39,525 nucleotides of DNA from positions 1 to 39,525 of the forward strand of contig PKQY01000016.1 in NCBI GenBank assembly GCA_017577895.1, in the 5' to 3' direction. This DNA is from Bacillota bacterium. Lineage in GTDB: Bacteria > Bacillota > Bacilli > ZCTH02-B2. Below, piece by piece: positions 33,443 to 39,525 of the stretch; position 1 is the stretch's first letter, and every line of letters starts with the position of its first letter. The position numbers and the translations under genes were made by a program. The notes below the pieces were generated by a model. The model did no database searches. It was not told the DNA's origin and was given only the letters and a program-made list of their open reading frames with translations.

Positions 33443-33882
33443 TCGAAATACAGGTTCAACGGCTTCCGGGCTGTGAAGATGTGCCTCTCCCGCAAAAGAT
33501 GTCCGCTGGAGCCAGCGGCTACGACTTGCATGCGGCATTGGACGAACCGGTGACGCTGTTGCCGGGGGAACGGCGCCTTATCCCGACCGGTTTGAAAATT
33601 CAATTGCCTTACGGGTATGAAGCGCAAGTACGTCCCCGCAGCGGATTGGCGTTAAAACACGGCTTGACGGTATTGAACGCGCCCGGGACAATTGATTCCG
33701 ATTATCGAGGAGAAATTGGCGTCATCCTCATCAATCTTGGGCAAGAGGCAGTGACGATTCATCGAGGGGATCGGATTGCTCAAATGGTCATCCAACCGGT
33801 GACGGATGTCCGTTGGCGGATGGTCGAACAATTGACGGTGACCGAACGCGGCAGCGGCGGTTTCGGACATACGGGAGTTTGA
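33439..33882 (+). CDS. dut: dUTP diphosphatase (trimeric dUTPase)
   Basis: Hydrolyses dUTP to dUMP and pyrophosphate, which keeps uracil out of DNA and supplies dTMP synthesis. The 147-aa protein contains all five dUTPase motifs: AGASGYDLHA, PRSGLALKHG, NAPGTIDSDYRGE, GDRIAQMVIQP and the C-terminal RGSGGFGHTG arm. The start is TTG 33439, overlapping the mlpA stop (TTGA), with GGAGGG at 33425-33430. Its place inside a sporulation-linked cluster differs from B. subtilis. Confidence 0.96.
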   Translation: MIEIQVQRLPGCEDVPLPQKMSAGASGYDLHAALDEPVTLLPGERRLIPTGLKIQLPYGYEAQVRPRSGLALKHGLTVLNAPGTIDSDYRGEIGVILINLGQEAVTIHRGDRIAQMVIQPVTDVRWRMVEQLTVTERGSGGFGHTGV

Positions 33883-33891
33883 GTTGGACCG

Positions 33892-34089
33892 ATGAACCGC
33901 CAATTCGACGAGACGATGACAGAACAACAACTCCTGGAAAAAATCGAACACCTCCGCACCGAGTTGCACCGTTCCGTCAACGACGATCCGCGGGCATTTA
34001 CCGATCCACACGTGCAAAAATTGAGTCAACATTTGGACGAACTGATTGCCCACTATACGAAAAAAAAGTACTCCGATGCCGCGCCATAG
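33892..34089 (+). CDS. Spo0E-family aspartyl-phosphate phosphatase
   Basis: 65-aa helical hairpin protein with the family motif SQxLDxLI at residues 45-52 (SQHLDELI). Spo0E-like proteins dephosphorylate Spo0A-P and so delay sporulation. The N-terminal helix carries LLEKIEHLRTELH. Start ATG 33892 has only weak ribosome binding potential (GGGAG at 33872-33876); ATG 33916 is an alternative. It lies 9 nt after dut and is followed at once by a terminator, so it closes the ylxY/mlpA/dut unit. Target could be Spo0A or another response regulator. Confidence 0.8.
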   Translation: MNRQFDETMTEQQLLEKIEHLRTELHRSVNDDPRAFTDPHVQKLSQHLDELIAHYTKKKYSDAAP

Positions 34090-34116
34090 CCCCGGCGAAT
34101 GTTGCGCCGGGGTTTT
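34090..34116 (+). terminator. Intrinsic terminator after the Spo0E-like gene
   Basis: CCCCGGCG (34090-34097) pairs with CGCCGGGG (34105-34112) around a 7-nt loop, followed by TTTT and further T-rich sequence. Confidence 0.88.
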
Positions 34117-34196
34117 CTTTTGCTTGTCATAGGCCAGGCCATTGCGGAATAGCTAACAATAAACCGGCTTTGCCATTTCATTCCGGGAGGGATAGG

Positions 34197-34472
34197 ATGC
34201 GTTTGCGGGAATTGCTGGACAAAGAATTGGTATCTGTGGACCAAGGTCGCCGTCTCGGAGTGATGCATGATATGGATGTGATCTTTCATCCGGAAACAGG
34301 ACAAATCGAAGCGTTGGAAATGAATCGCCGGGGTTTGTTTTCGTTTTTCCGCTGGTCCCGCCCCCAAATTTGGCACATCCCGTGGCAGGCCATCCGAAAA
34401 ATTGGCCCGGACTTCATTTTGTTGGAGACGATGTCCGAAAACCCGCTGTTGCGAGAAGGGGACGACATGTAA
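34197..34472 (+). CDS. ymxH: YlmC/YmxH-family PRC-barrel sporulation protein
   Basis: 91-aa PRC-barrel protein. The sequence starts MRLRELLDKELVSVDQG, followed by LGVMHDMDVIFHPETG and IEALEMNRRG, then WHIPWQAIRKIG, the usual YlmC/YmxH layout. These proteins are linked to sporulation but lack a defined biochemical role. ATG 34197 has GGGAGG at 34185-34190 with 6 nt spacing; a much longer open frame upstream crosses dut, the Spo0E gene and a terminator and is rejected. The position before dpaA matches ymxH in Bacillus. Confidence 0.88.
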   Translation: MRLRELLDKELVSVDQGRRLGVMHDMDVIFHPETGQIEALEMNRRGLFSFFRWSRPQIWHIPWQAIRKIGPDFILLETMSENPLLREGDDM

Positions 34473-34552
34473 TCGATGCACCGCCGACGGGGCGGATGAA
34501 TAAGTTAAGGTAGCACAACGATTTCCGGGGCAAGGAGAATTGCTTTCCATTT

Positions 34553-34568
34553 TACTAGAATTCTAGTA
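34553..34568 (+). promoter_or_regulatory. 16-bp perfect palindrome upstream of dpaA, candidate operator
   Basis: TACTAGAATTCTAGTA reads the same on both strands and lies 26 bases before dpaA, in the otherwise featureless 122-nt gap after ymxH. A dimeric regulator could bind it. No good SigA, SigE or SigK promoter was found nearby with confidence. Confidence 0.5.
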
Positions 34569-34594
34569 GAATGGACTGAAAGGAGTAGCGGGAC

Positions 34595-35488
34595 ATGCTG
34601 ACAGGAGTCCACTTTGCCTTTGTCGGCGGGGATGCCCGGCAGCTGGAAGTGATTCGCGCGTGTGCGGAATCGGATGCGACCATCACGTTATTCGGATATG
34701 ACAATTGGCAAAGCGAATTTCCCGGTATGCGCAAGGAACCGTTCCTTCCCGACAAGCTGGCGTCCGTGGATGTTCTCGTCTTGCCGATTGTCGGTTGCGA
34801 CGACAGGGGGAAAGTGGAAAGCATTTTTACCCATCAGACGTTGATATTGCAGGAGGAGCACATCCAGGCCCTGGCCGGTCGGGCCACTGTGTACACGGGA
34901 ATCGCCAAGCCGTATTTGCGCGGGCTGTGCGAAAAATATGCCGTGCCTTTGGAAGAATTGTTGACCCGGGACGAAGTGGCCATTTATAATTCCATTCCGA
35001 CGGCCGAAGGCGCCTTGATGATGGCGATCCAAAACACCGATTTTACCATTCACGGTTCCAAAGTGGCGGTTTTGGGTTTTGGCCGGACCGGGATGACGCT
35101 GGCGCGCATGCTGAAAGGTATCGGCGCATTGGTCCATACGGGCGTGCATCGGCCGGACCATTATGCTCGCGCCATGGAACAAGGATTGAATCCTTTTTAT
35201 ACCCATCGTTTGAAAGAGTTGGCACCGGAATTGGATCTTGTGTTCAATACGGTGCCCAAGCCGATTTTGACGCCGTCGGTGCTGGCCCATTTGCCTTCCC
35301 GAGCGGTCATCATCGATTTGGCATCCGCGCCGGGTGGTACGGATTTTCGTTTTGCCGAAAAACGCGGTTTGAAAGCTCTCTTGGCTCCTAGTTTGCCCGG
35401 AATCGTTGCGCCGAGGACGGCTGGCCGCATTTTGGCCGACACGTTGTTGCGGCTCGTCGTCCAACAGACGGGAAAACAGGAGGATTGA
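34595..35488 (+). CDS. dpaA: Dipicolinate synthase subunit A
   Basis: With DpaB it oxidises the DapA product to dipicolinic acid in the mother cell; dipicolinate is then pumped into the forespore. The 297-aa protein has an N-terminal domain (VHFAFVGGDARQLEVI) and a Rossmann dinucleotide-binding domain with VAVLGFGRTGMTLARML near residue 155. ATG 34595 has AAAGGAG at 34578-34584. dpaB follows 4 nt later, and asd-dapG-dapA next, the conserved spoVFA-spoVFB-asd-dapG-dapA order. Confidence 0.96.
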   Translation: MLTGVHFAFVGGDARQLEVIRACAESDATITLFGYDNWQSEFPGMRKEPFLPDKLASVDVLVLPIVGCDDRGKVESIFTHQTLILQEEHIQALAGRATVYTGIAKPYLRGLCEKYAVPLEELLTRDEVAIYNSIPTAEGALMMAIQNTDFTIHGSKVAVLGFGRTGMTLARMLKGIGALVHTGVHRPDHYARAMEQGLNPFYTHRLKELAPELDLVFNTVPKPILTPSVLAHLPSRAVIIDLASAPGGTDFRFAEKRGLKALLAPSLPGIVAPRTAGRILADTLLRLVVQQTGKQED

Positions 35489-35492
35489 GCGG

Positions 35493-36089
35493 ATGAAATT
35501 GGCGGGGAGGACCGTCGGCATCGGTTTGACCGCTTCCCATTGCACGTACGAGGAAGTTTTTCCACAAATTGAACGTCTCGTTCAGCACAACATTACCGTC
35601 ATCCCCATTGTTTCTTATTCGATGCAGACGACGGATACCAAGTTTGGCCGGGCGGAAGATTGGTTGAACCGCTTGCGCCAGATCACCGGCCAAGAACTCA
35701 TCACCAACATCGTGGAAGCTGAGCCTTTAGGACCGGCAAAGACGCTGGATGTCATGGTCATTGCGCCGTGTACCGGCAATACGTTGAGCAAACTGGCCAA
35801 TGCCATTACCGACAGCCCGGTGTTGATGGCGGCAAAGGCTACGTTGCGCAATCGACGTCCGGTGGTCGTGGCCATCTCGACCAATGACGGCCTCGGCTTA
35901 AATGCCGCCAACTTGGCGAAGCTGTTGACGGCAAAACACGTCTATTTCGTCCCCTTTGGCCAGGATGATCCGGAAAAGAAACCAACCTCCCTGGTGGCCA
36001 GGATGGATTTGATCCTGGAGACGTGTGAAGCGGCTCTGGATGGAGTCCAGTTACAACCGATGTTGGTCGAGCGTTTTCGTTATACGTAG
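35493..36089 (+). CDS. dpaB: Dipicolinate synthase subunit B (flavoprotein-like)
   Basis: 198-aa member of the HFCD flavoprotein family and partner of DpaA. Visible features are VGIGLTASHCTYEEVFPQIE at the N-terminus, IPIVSYSMQTTDTKFG, and APCTGNTLSKLANAITDSP, the family's flavin-site segment. ATG 35493 has AGGAGG at 35478-35483, 9 nt away; a longer open frame upstream lies inside dpaA. Co-translated with dpaA and followed by asd after 15 nt. Confidence 0.96.
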   Translation: MKLAGRTVGIGLTASHCTYEEVFPQIERLVQHNITVIPIVSYSMQTTDTKFGRAEDWLNRLRQITGQELITNIVEAEPLGPAKTLDVMVIAPCTGNTLSKLANAITDSPVLMAAKATLRNRRPVVVAISTNDGLGLNAANLAKLLTAKHVYFVPFGQDDPEKKPTSLVARMDLILETCEAALDGVQLQPMLVERFRYT

Positions 36090-36104
36090 AAAGGAGTTGC
36101 AGCC

Positions 36105-37139
36105 ATGAGTCAATACCGCGTCGCAGTTGTAGGAGCAACAGGAGCCGTCGGCACGAAAATGGTGGAATTGCTGGAAAACAGTTCGTTACCGATATCCGAA
36201 TTGAAGCTTTTGGCTTCCCAGCGGAGCGTCGGGCAACGGCGTACGTTTCGCGGACAAGAAATTGAGATTCAAGAAGCAGTGCCAGAACAGTTTGATGATG
36301 TCGATATCGCTTTTTTTAGCGCCGGTGGTTCTGTCAGCAAACGGTTGGTGCCGGAAGCGGTCCGGCGGGGCGCTGTCGTCATCGACAACACGAGTGCGTT
36401 CCGGATGGACGAGGGAGTTCCTTTGGTTGTTCCGGAAGTGAACATGGAAGACGCTTTTCAACATCAAGGGATTATTGCCAACCCCAACTGTTCGACGATT
36501 CAAATGGTGACCGCCCTCAAACCCCTTCGGGATCGTTACGGACTGGAGAAGATCATCGTCTCCACGTACCAAGCCGTCTCCGGGGCGGGGCATCAGGCGA
36601 TTGTCGAATTGGAGGAGCAAACGGCCCAACTGTTGAAAGGGGAACCCATCGAGCCGCGGATTTTGCCCGTCCGCTCGGCAGACAAACATTATCAAATCGC
36701 GTTTAACGCGATTCCGCAAATTGACGTATTTCAAGACAATGGGTTTACCATGGAAGAGATGAAGATGATCCGGGAGACGCAAAAAATTTTCCATCAACCG
36801 GATTTGCCCGTGACGGCCACGTGTGTGCGGATCCCGGTGTACTACGGTCATTCGGAAGCGGTCTATGTGGAGTTGGGCAGCGAATTTTCCTTAGATGAAG
36901 TGCGGGAACTGCTGGCCAATGCGCCCGGTGTGGTGCTCGTGGACGACCCGAAAAACCAAGAATATCCGATGGCAGTGACGGCCAGCGGTCGGAAGGAAGT
37001 GTTCGTCGGCCGCGTCCGGCGCGATTTGTATCATCCCCGGGGTCTGAATTTGTGGATTGTGGCGGACAACTTGTTGAAAGGTGCGGCATGGAACGCTGTC
37101 CAGATTGCTGAACGCATGTTCGGACCGGCATCATCATAA
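36105..37139 (+). CDS. asd: Aspartate-semialdehyde dehydrogenase
   Basis: Reduces aspartyl phosphate to aspartate semialdehyde with NADPH, the step before DapA. The 344-aa protein has the nucleotide loop VGATGAVGTKM and the catalytic Cys129 in NPNCSTIQM. It also has AVSGAGHQAI and a late histidine in RIPVYYGHSEA. GGAG precedes ATG 36105. Length and motifs are typical of the Gram-positive enzyme. In this cluster it serves lysine, peptidoglycan diaminopimelate and dipicolinate supply. Confidence 0.97.
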   Translation: MSQYRVAVVGATGAVGTKMVELLENSSLPISELKLLASQRSVGQRRTFRGQEIEIQEAVPEQFDDVDIAFFSAGGSVSKRLVPEAVRRGAVVIDNTSAFRMDEGVPLVVPEVNMEDAFQHQGIIANPNCSTIQMVTALKPLRDRYGLEKIIVSTYQAVSGAGHQAIVELEEQTAQLLKGEPIEPRILPVRSADKHYQIAFNAIPQIDVFQDNGFTMEEMKMIRETQKIFHQPDLPVTATCVRIPVYYGHSEAVYVELGSEFSLDEVRELLANAPGVVLVDDPKNQEYPMAVTASGRKEVFVGRVRRDLYHPRGLNLWIVADNLLKGAAWNAVQIAERMFGPASS

Positions 37140-37165
37140 ATTTTTTCCATTGGTAACGCCAAACT

Positions 37166-37179
37166 TTGCCGTACGGCAA
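37166..37179 (+). promoter_or_regulatory. 14-bp palindrome before dapG
   Basis: TTGCCGTACGGCAA is a perfect palindrome in the 55-nt asd-dapG spacer, 15 nt before the dapG start. It could be an operator or, in RNA, a small hairpin near the ribosome binding site. Evidence is structural only. Confidence 0.35.
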
Positions 37180-37194
37180 GAGATGGGGGCGGCC

Positions 37195-38436
37195 ATGCGC
37201 ATTGTTGTTCAGAAGTTCGGCGGCTCGTCGCTGGCCAGCGCACAAGGGCGGCTGCACGCCGCGCGCCACATTGAGGAACAATTGGCACAAGGGGTTCACG
37301 TCGTCGCGGTGGTCTCGGCCATGGGGCGAAAAGGGGATCCGTATGCCACCGATTCGTTGCTGGCTTTGGCGGCGGAATACGGCACATCCATCGGAGACCG
37401 GGAGCTCGATCTGCTGATGTCGTGTGGCGAAATTATTTCTGCCGTCGTCTTGGCCGCTTTGATGAGTTCCCGGGGACACCGGACCACCGTGTTGACCGGT
37501 GGACAGGCGGGGATTTATACGGATCGGCAATTCGGCCAGGCGCACATCGTGCGGGTCGAGCCCGAGCGCATTTTTCATGAGCTACAATCCGGCCAATTGG
37601 TGATTGTCGCCGGCTTTCAGGGAAAAACTTGGGATGGAGAAATCACGACCCTGGGCCGGGGTGGCAGTGATACGTCAGCTGTGGCGTTAGGTGTGGCGCT
37701 GGAGGCGGAACGGGTCGAAATTTTTACGGACGTGGAAGGGGTCATGACGGCCGATCCGCGCTTGGTGGCGGATGCCCGGCTTCTGGACGTGGTCACGTAT
37801 GGAGAGATGGCCAATTTGGCCAACCACGGGGCCAAAGTCATCCATCCCCGGGCGGTGGAAATCGCCATGCAGGCCCGGATGCCGGTGCGGGTCCGGGCCA
37901 CCGGATCGGCCCATCCGGGTACCTTGATCACGCATCCGGATCATCCGTGGGTTATCCGCGACCAGCCGGTGACCGGCATTGCCCACATGCCAGGGCTGAC
38001 ACAGATCAAAGTGTCCGGTGACGGACTGACGTATAAAGAACAACATCAAATGCACTACCGGGTGTTCAAACAGATGGCGGAAAACCGCATCAGCGTCGAT
38101 TTTATCAACGTCAGTCCGAACCGGATCGTCTATACGGTATCCGATGAAAAAGCGCCCGTCGTGGTCGAACTCATCCGACAACTTGGCTACCAGTTCGAAA
38201 TGACACCGCATTGCGCAAAAGTGGCGGCGGTCGGTGCCGGAATGACGGGAAGGCCAGGCGTCATGGCGGCCATTGTCGAAGCACTGACCTCGGAAGAAAT
38301 TCAAATTCTCCAAACCGCCGATTCATACACGACGATTTGGATTTTAGTCAAAGAAACCGACATGATCCGGGCGGTTCAAGCGTTGCACCGAAAATTTTGT
38401 TTAAACGCAAACGCGAAGGAGGAGAAAGGAACATGA
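37195..38436 (+). CDS. dapG: Aspartate kinase, DapG type
   Basis: Phosphorylates aspartate at the head of the lysine/threonine/methionine and diaminopimelate pathway. The 413-aa protein has KFGGSS at residues 7-12, TLGRGGSDTSAVALG, EIFTDVEGVMTADP and NHGAKVIHPRAVE in the kinase domain, and two C-terminal ACT domains (from about 265) for amino-acid feedback. By position it corresponds to the diaminopimelate-sensitive DapG of B. subtilis; effector identity is not visible. ATG 37195 is preceded by GGGGG; the frame extending into asd is rejected. Its stop overlaps the dapA start. Confidence 0.95.
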   Translation: MRIVVQKFGGSSLASAQGRLHAARHIEEQLAQGVHVVAVVSAMGRKGDPYATDSLLALAAEYGTSIGDRELDLLMSCGEIISAVVLAALMSSRGHRTTVLTGGQAGIYTDRQFGQAHIVRVEPERIFHELQSGQLVIVAGFQGKTWDGEITTLGRGGSDTSAVALGVALEAERVEIFTDVEGVMTADPRLVADARLLDVVTYGEMANLANHGAKVIHPRAVEIAMQARMPVRVRATGSAHPGTLITHPDHPWVIRDQPVTGIAHMPGLTQIKVSGDGLTYKEQHQMHYRVFKQMAENRISVDFINVSPNRIVYTVSDEKAPVVVELIRQLGYQFEMTPHCAKVAAVGAGMTGRPGVMAAIVEALTSEEIQILQTADSYTTIWILVKETDMIRAVQALHRKFCLNANAKEEKGT

Positions 38437-39314
38437 ATTTTGGCCGTGTCATCACCGCGATGATTACCCCTTTTGATGAACAAGGGCAAGTGGATTGGGA
38501 AGCCTGTGGCCAGCTCATCGATTACTTGGTCAGCCACGGCACCGACGCGCTGGTCGTCGCCGGCACGACGGGTGAATCGCCGACGTTGAGTGATGAAGAG
38601 AAGCTGGAACTTTTCCGCTTTGCGGTAGAAAAGATGCGTGGACGGGGACCGGTGCTCGCCGGTGTGGGCGGCAACAACACGGAAAAAACGATCAAGCTCA
38701 GCCAGGAAGCTGTCAAATGCGGTGTAGACGGCTTGATGTACGTGATGCCCTATTACAATCGTCCGTCCCAGGAAGGGCTGTATCAACATTTCAAAGCCAT
38801 CGCGACAAAAATTGATTTGCCCATCATGTTGTACAACATTCCCGGCCGCACCGGCGTGAACATGACGCCCGAAACGTTGCGCCGGTTGACCGAGTTTGAC
38901 AACATCGTGGCTATGAAAGAAGCGAGCGGCGATTTGACGCAAATGACGCGCATGCTGAACGCCACCGACGGCAAAATCACGTTGTACAGCGGGGATGACA
39001 AACTGACGCTGCCGGTTCTTTCGATTGGCGGTCACGGGGTGGTCAGTGTTGCCAGCCATGTGGTAGGCGATGAGATGCAACAAATGATTCGCGCCTTTGA
39101 CGAGGGGCGGGTGCAAGAGGCGGCCCGCATCCACCGGCAGCTGTTGGAGTTGTTCGAAGTGTTGTTCATCACCAACAGTCCGGCACCGTTGAAATTTTTG
39201 CTCAACCATCTCGGCGTCAAAGCCGGCCCAGTCCGACTGCCCTTGGCGGAGGTGTCGCCAGCGGAAGCAGAAACCATTTTGCGCGTTTATCAAAACTTGC
39301 AGCGTCAAGCTTAA
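38433..39314 (+). CDS. dapA: 4-hydroxy-tetrahydrodipicolinate synthase
   Basis: Condenses pyruvate with aspartate semialdehyde through a Schiff base. The 293-aa TIM-barrel protein has VAGTTGESPTLSDEEK, the catalytic tyrosine in MLYNIPGRTG and the Schiff-base lysine at residue 162 in VAMKEASGD. ATG 38433 overlaps the dapG stop (ATGA) and has AAGGAGGAG at 38416-38424. Its product is both the lysine/peptidoglycan precursor and the direct substrate for DpaAB. A terminator follows 2 nt after the stop. Confidence 0.97.
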   Translation: MNFGRVITAMITPFDEQGQVDWEACGQLIDYLVSHGTDALVVAGTTGESPTLSDEEKLELFRFAVEKMRGRGPVLAGVGGNNTEKTIKLSQEAVKCGVDGLMYVMPYYNRPSQEGLYQHFKAIATKIDLPIMLYNIPGRTGVNMTPETLRRLTEFDNIVAMKEASGDLTQMTRMLNATDGKITLYSGDDKLTLPVLSIGGHGVVSVASHVVGDEMQQMIRAFDEGRVQEAARIHRQLLELFEVLFITNSPAPLKFLLNHLGVKAGPVRLPLAEVSPAEAETILRVYQNLQRQA

Positions 39315-39315
39315 G

Positions 39316-39339
39316 CCGTCCCATCGGGGACGGTTTTTT
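39316..39339 (+). terminator. Intrinsic terminator after dapA
   Basis: CCGTCCC (39316-39322) pairs with GGGACGG (39327-39333) around ATCG, followed by six T. It ends the dpaA-dapA unit. Confidence 0.92.
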
Positions 39340-39382
39340 GTGTATGAGTAAAATGTTTGTGGGTGAGGGCACTAAAAATCAG

Positions 39383-39426
39383 CCCCCTCATTAAGAGAGG
39401 GGGAACCCGCTCTCTTAATGAGGGGG
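39383..39426. repeat. 17-bp perfect inverted repeat
   Basis: Arms 39383-39399 and 39410-39426 are exact reverse complements, beginning CCCCCTCATTAAG and ending CTTAATGAGGGGG. The 10-base centre can add further G-C pairs. No T-run follows, so it is not a plain terminator. It could be a repeat element, the subterminal hairpin of a small mobile element, or a strong leader structure for the next gene. Not matched to any family. Confidence 0.75.
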
Positions 39427-39454
39427 ACACCAAGCGAAGCGCGGTAGGGAAGAG

Positions 39455-39525
39455 ATGGAAAAAGAAATGGAAAGAGGGCCCCTCTTTTTGTACAGTAGAG
39501 TTGTTGAGACCCAGACAAAAAGGAG
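39455..39525 (+). CDS. Possible start of an unrecognised gene, cut by the window end
   Basis: From ATG 39455 (or ATG 39467) the frame stays open to the end, 23 codons reading MEKEMERGPLFLYSRVVETQ and on. A weak AGGGAAG precedes it. I do not recognise it. A terminator-like hairpin at 39471-39489 lies within it, and an AAAAAGGAG at the very end looks like a ribosome binding site for a gene beyond the window, so this frame may equally be untranslated leader. Confidence 0.22.
   Translation, partial: MEKEMERGPLFLYSRVVETQTKR
39471..39489 (+). terminator. Terminator-like hairpin near the window end
   Basis: AAAGAGG (39471-39477) pairs with CCTCTTT (39481-39487) around GCC, with the T-run continuing to 39489. 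It would be a compact intrinsic terminator or attenuator. Confidence 0.5.
39517..39525 (+). promoter_or_regulatory. Ribosome binding site-like sequence at the window end
   Basis: AAAAAGGAG ends the window. In Bacillus the gene after dapA encodes an RNase J; its start may lie just outside. Only the Shine-Dalgarno-like string is visible. Confidence 0.4.

Noticed and set aside
33813..34196. Long upstream extension of ymxH
   Set aside because: It would overlap dut and the Spo0E-like gene and cross an intrinsic terminator; ATG 34197 matches the family start.
39344..39394. 16-codon open frame starting ATG 39344 after the dapA terminator
   Set aside because: No ribosome binding site, no recognisable content, and its end lies in the inverted repeat.
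1..39525. CRISPR arrays, tRNA or rRNA genes, transposases, phage genes
   Set aside because: No regularly spaced repeats, cloverleaf or rRNA-like sequence, and no such proteins were seen on either strand.

Overview
The window is a dense, entirely plus-strand block of core genes from an endospore-forming, flagellated Firmicute. Its gene order is close to that of Bacillales. Evidence for this: a sigD/swrB chemotaxis module, the Gram-positive polymerase PolC, RnpM and YlxQ beside nusA/infB, an M16 peptidase, YmxH and the dipicolinate synthase pair dpaAB. The sequence is moderately GC-rich by eye, with many GTG and TTG starts. ispG between rseP and proS, nrnA between rbfA and truB, and dut after the M16 peptidase differ from Bacillus subtilis as I remember it. 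This suggests a deeper-branching, possibly thermophilic, Bacillales-type lineage. I cannot name the species.

Layout. (1) 1-5874: the end of the flagellar/chemotaxis operon (flhG 3' end, cheA, cheW, cheC, cheD, an unrecognised small membrane protein, sigD, a swrB-like gene). (2) 5907-8909: rpsB with a structured leader, tsf, pyrH, frr. (3) 8987-15818: undecaprenyl diphosphate and phospholipid precursor synthesis, the MEP pathway, a site-2 protease and prolyl-tRNA synthetase (uppS, cdsA, dxr, rseP, ispG, proS). (4) 15855-20126: polC. (5) 20149-28364: a strong promoter and hairpin leader, then rimP, nusA, rnpM, rplGA, infB, rbfA, nrnA, truB, ribF. (6) 28379-31065: promoter, structured leader, rpsO, terminator, pnp, terminator. 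(7) 31126-34116: ylxY-type deacetylase-like gene, M16 peptidase, dut, a Spo0E-family mini-gene, terminator. (8) 34197-39339: ymxH, dpaA, dpaB, asd, dapG, dapA, terminator. (9) 39340-39525: non-coding or leader DNA with a 17-bp perfect inverted repeat and a second terminator-like hairpin.

How the genes work together. CheA/W/C/D and SigD build and tune the motility signalling system. rpsB-tsf-frr, proS, rimP-nusA-infB-rbfA-truB and rpsO-pnp form a translation and RNA-metabolism supercluster. dxr and ispG supply isoprenoid precursors for UppS. dapG, asd and dapA make the dihydrodipicolinate-level intermediate that DpaAB converts to the spore-core solute dipicolinate.

No clearly new multi-gene system, mobile element, CRISPR array, rRNA or tRNA was found. 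The least explained items are the small membrane protein between cheD and sigD, the missing cheB in this operon, the hairpins at 6782-6807 and 39383-39426, the palindrome before dpaA, and a probable internal start in infB. No gap between genes exceeds about 210 bases.
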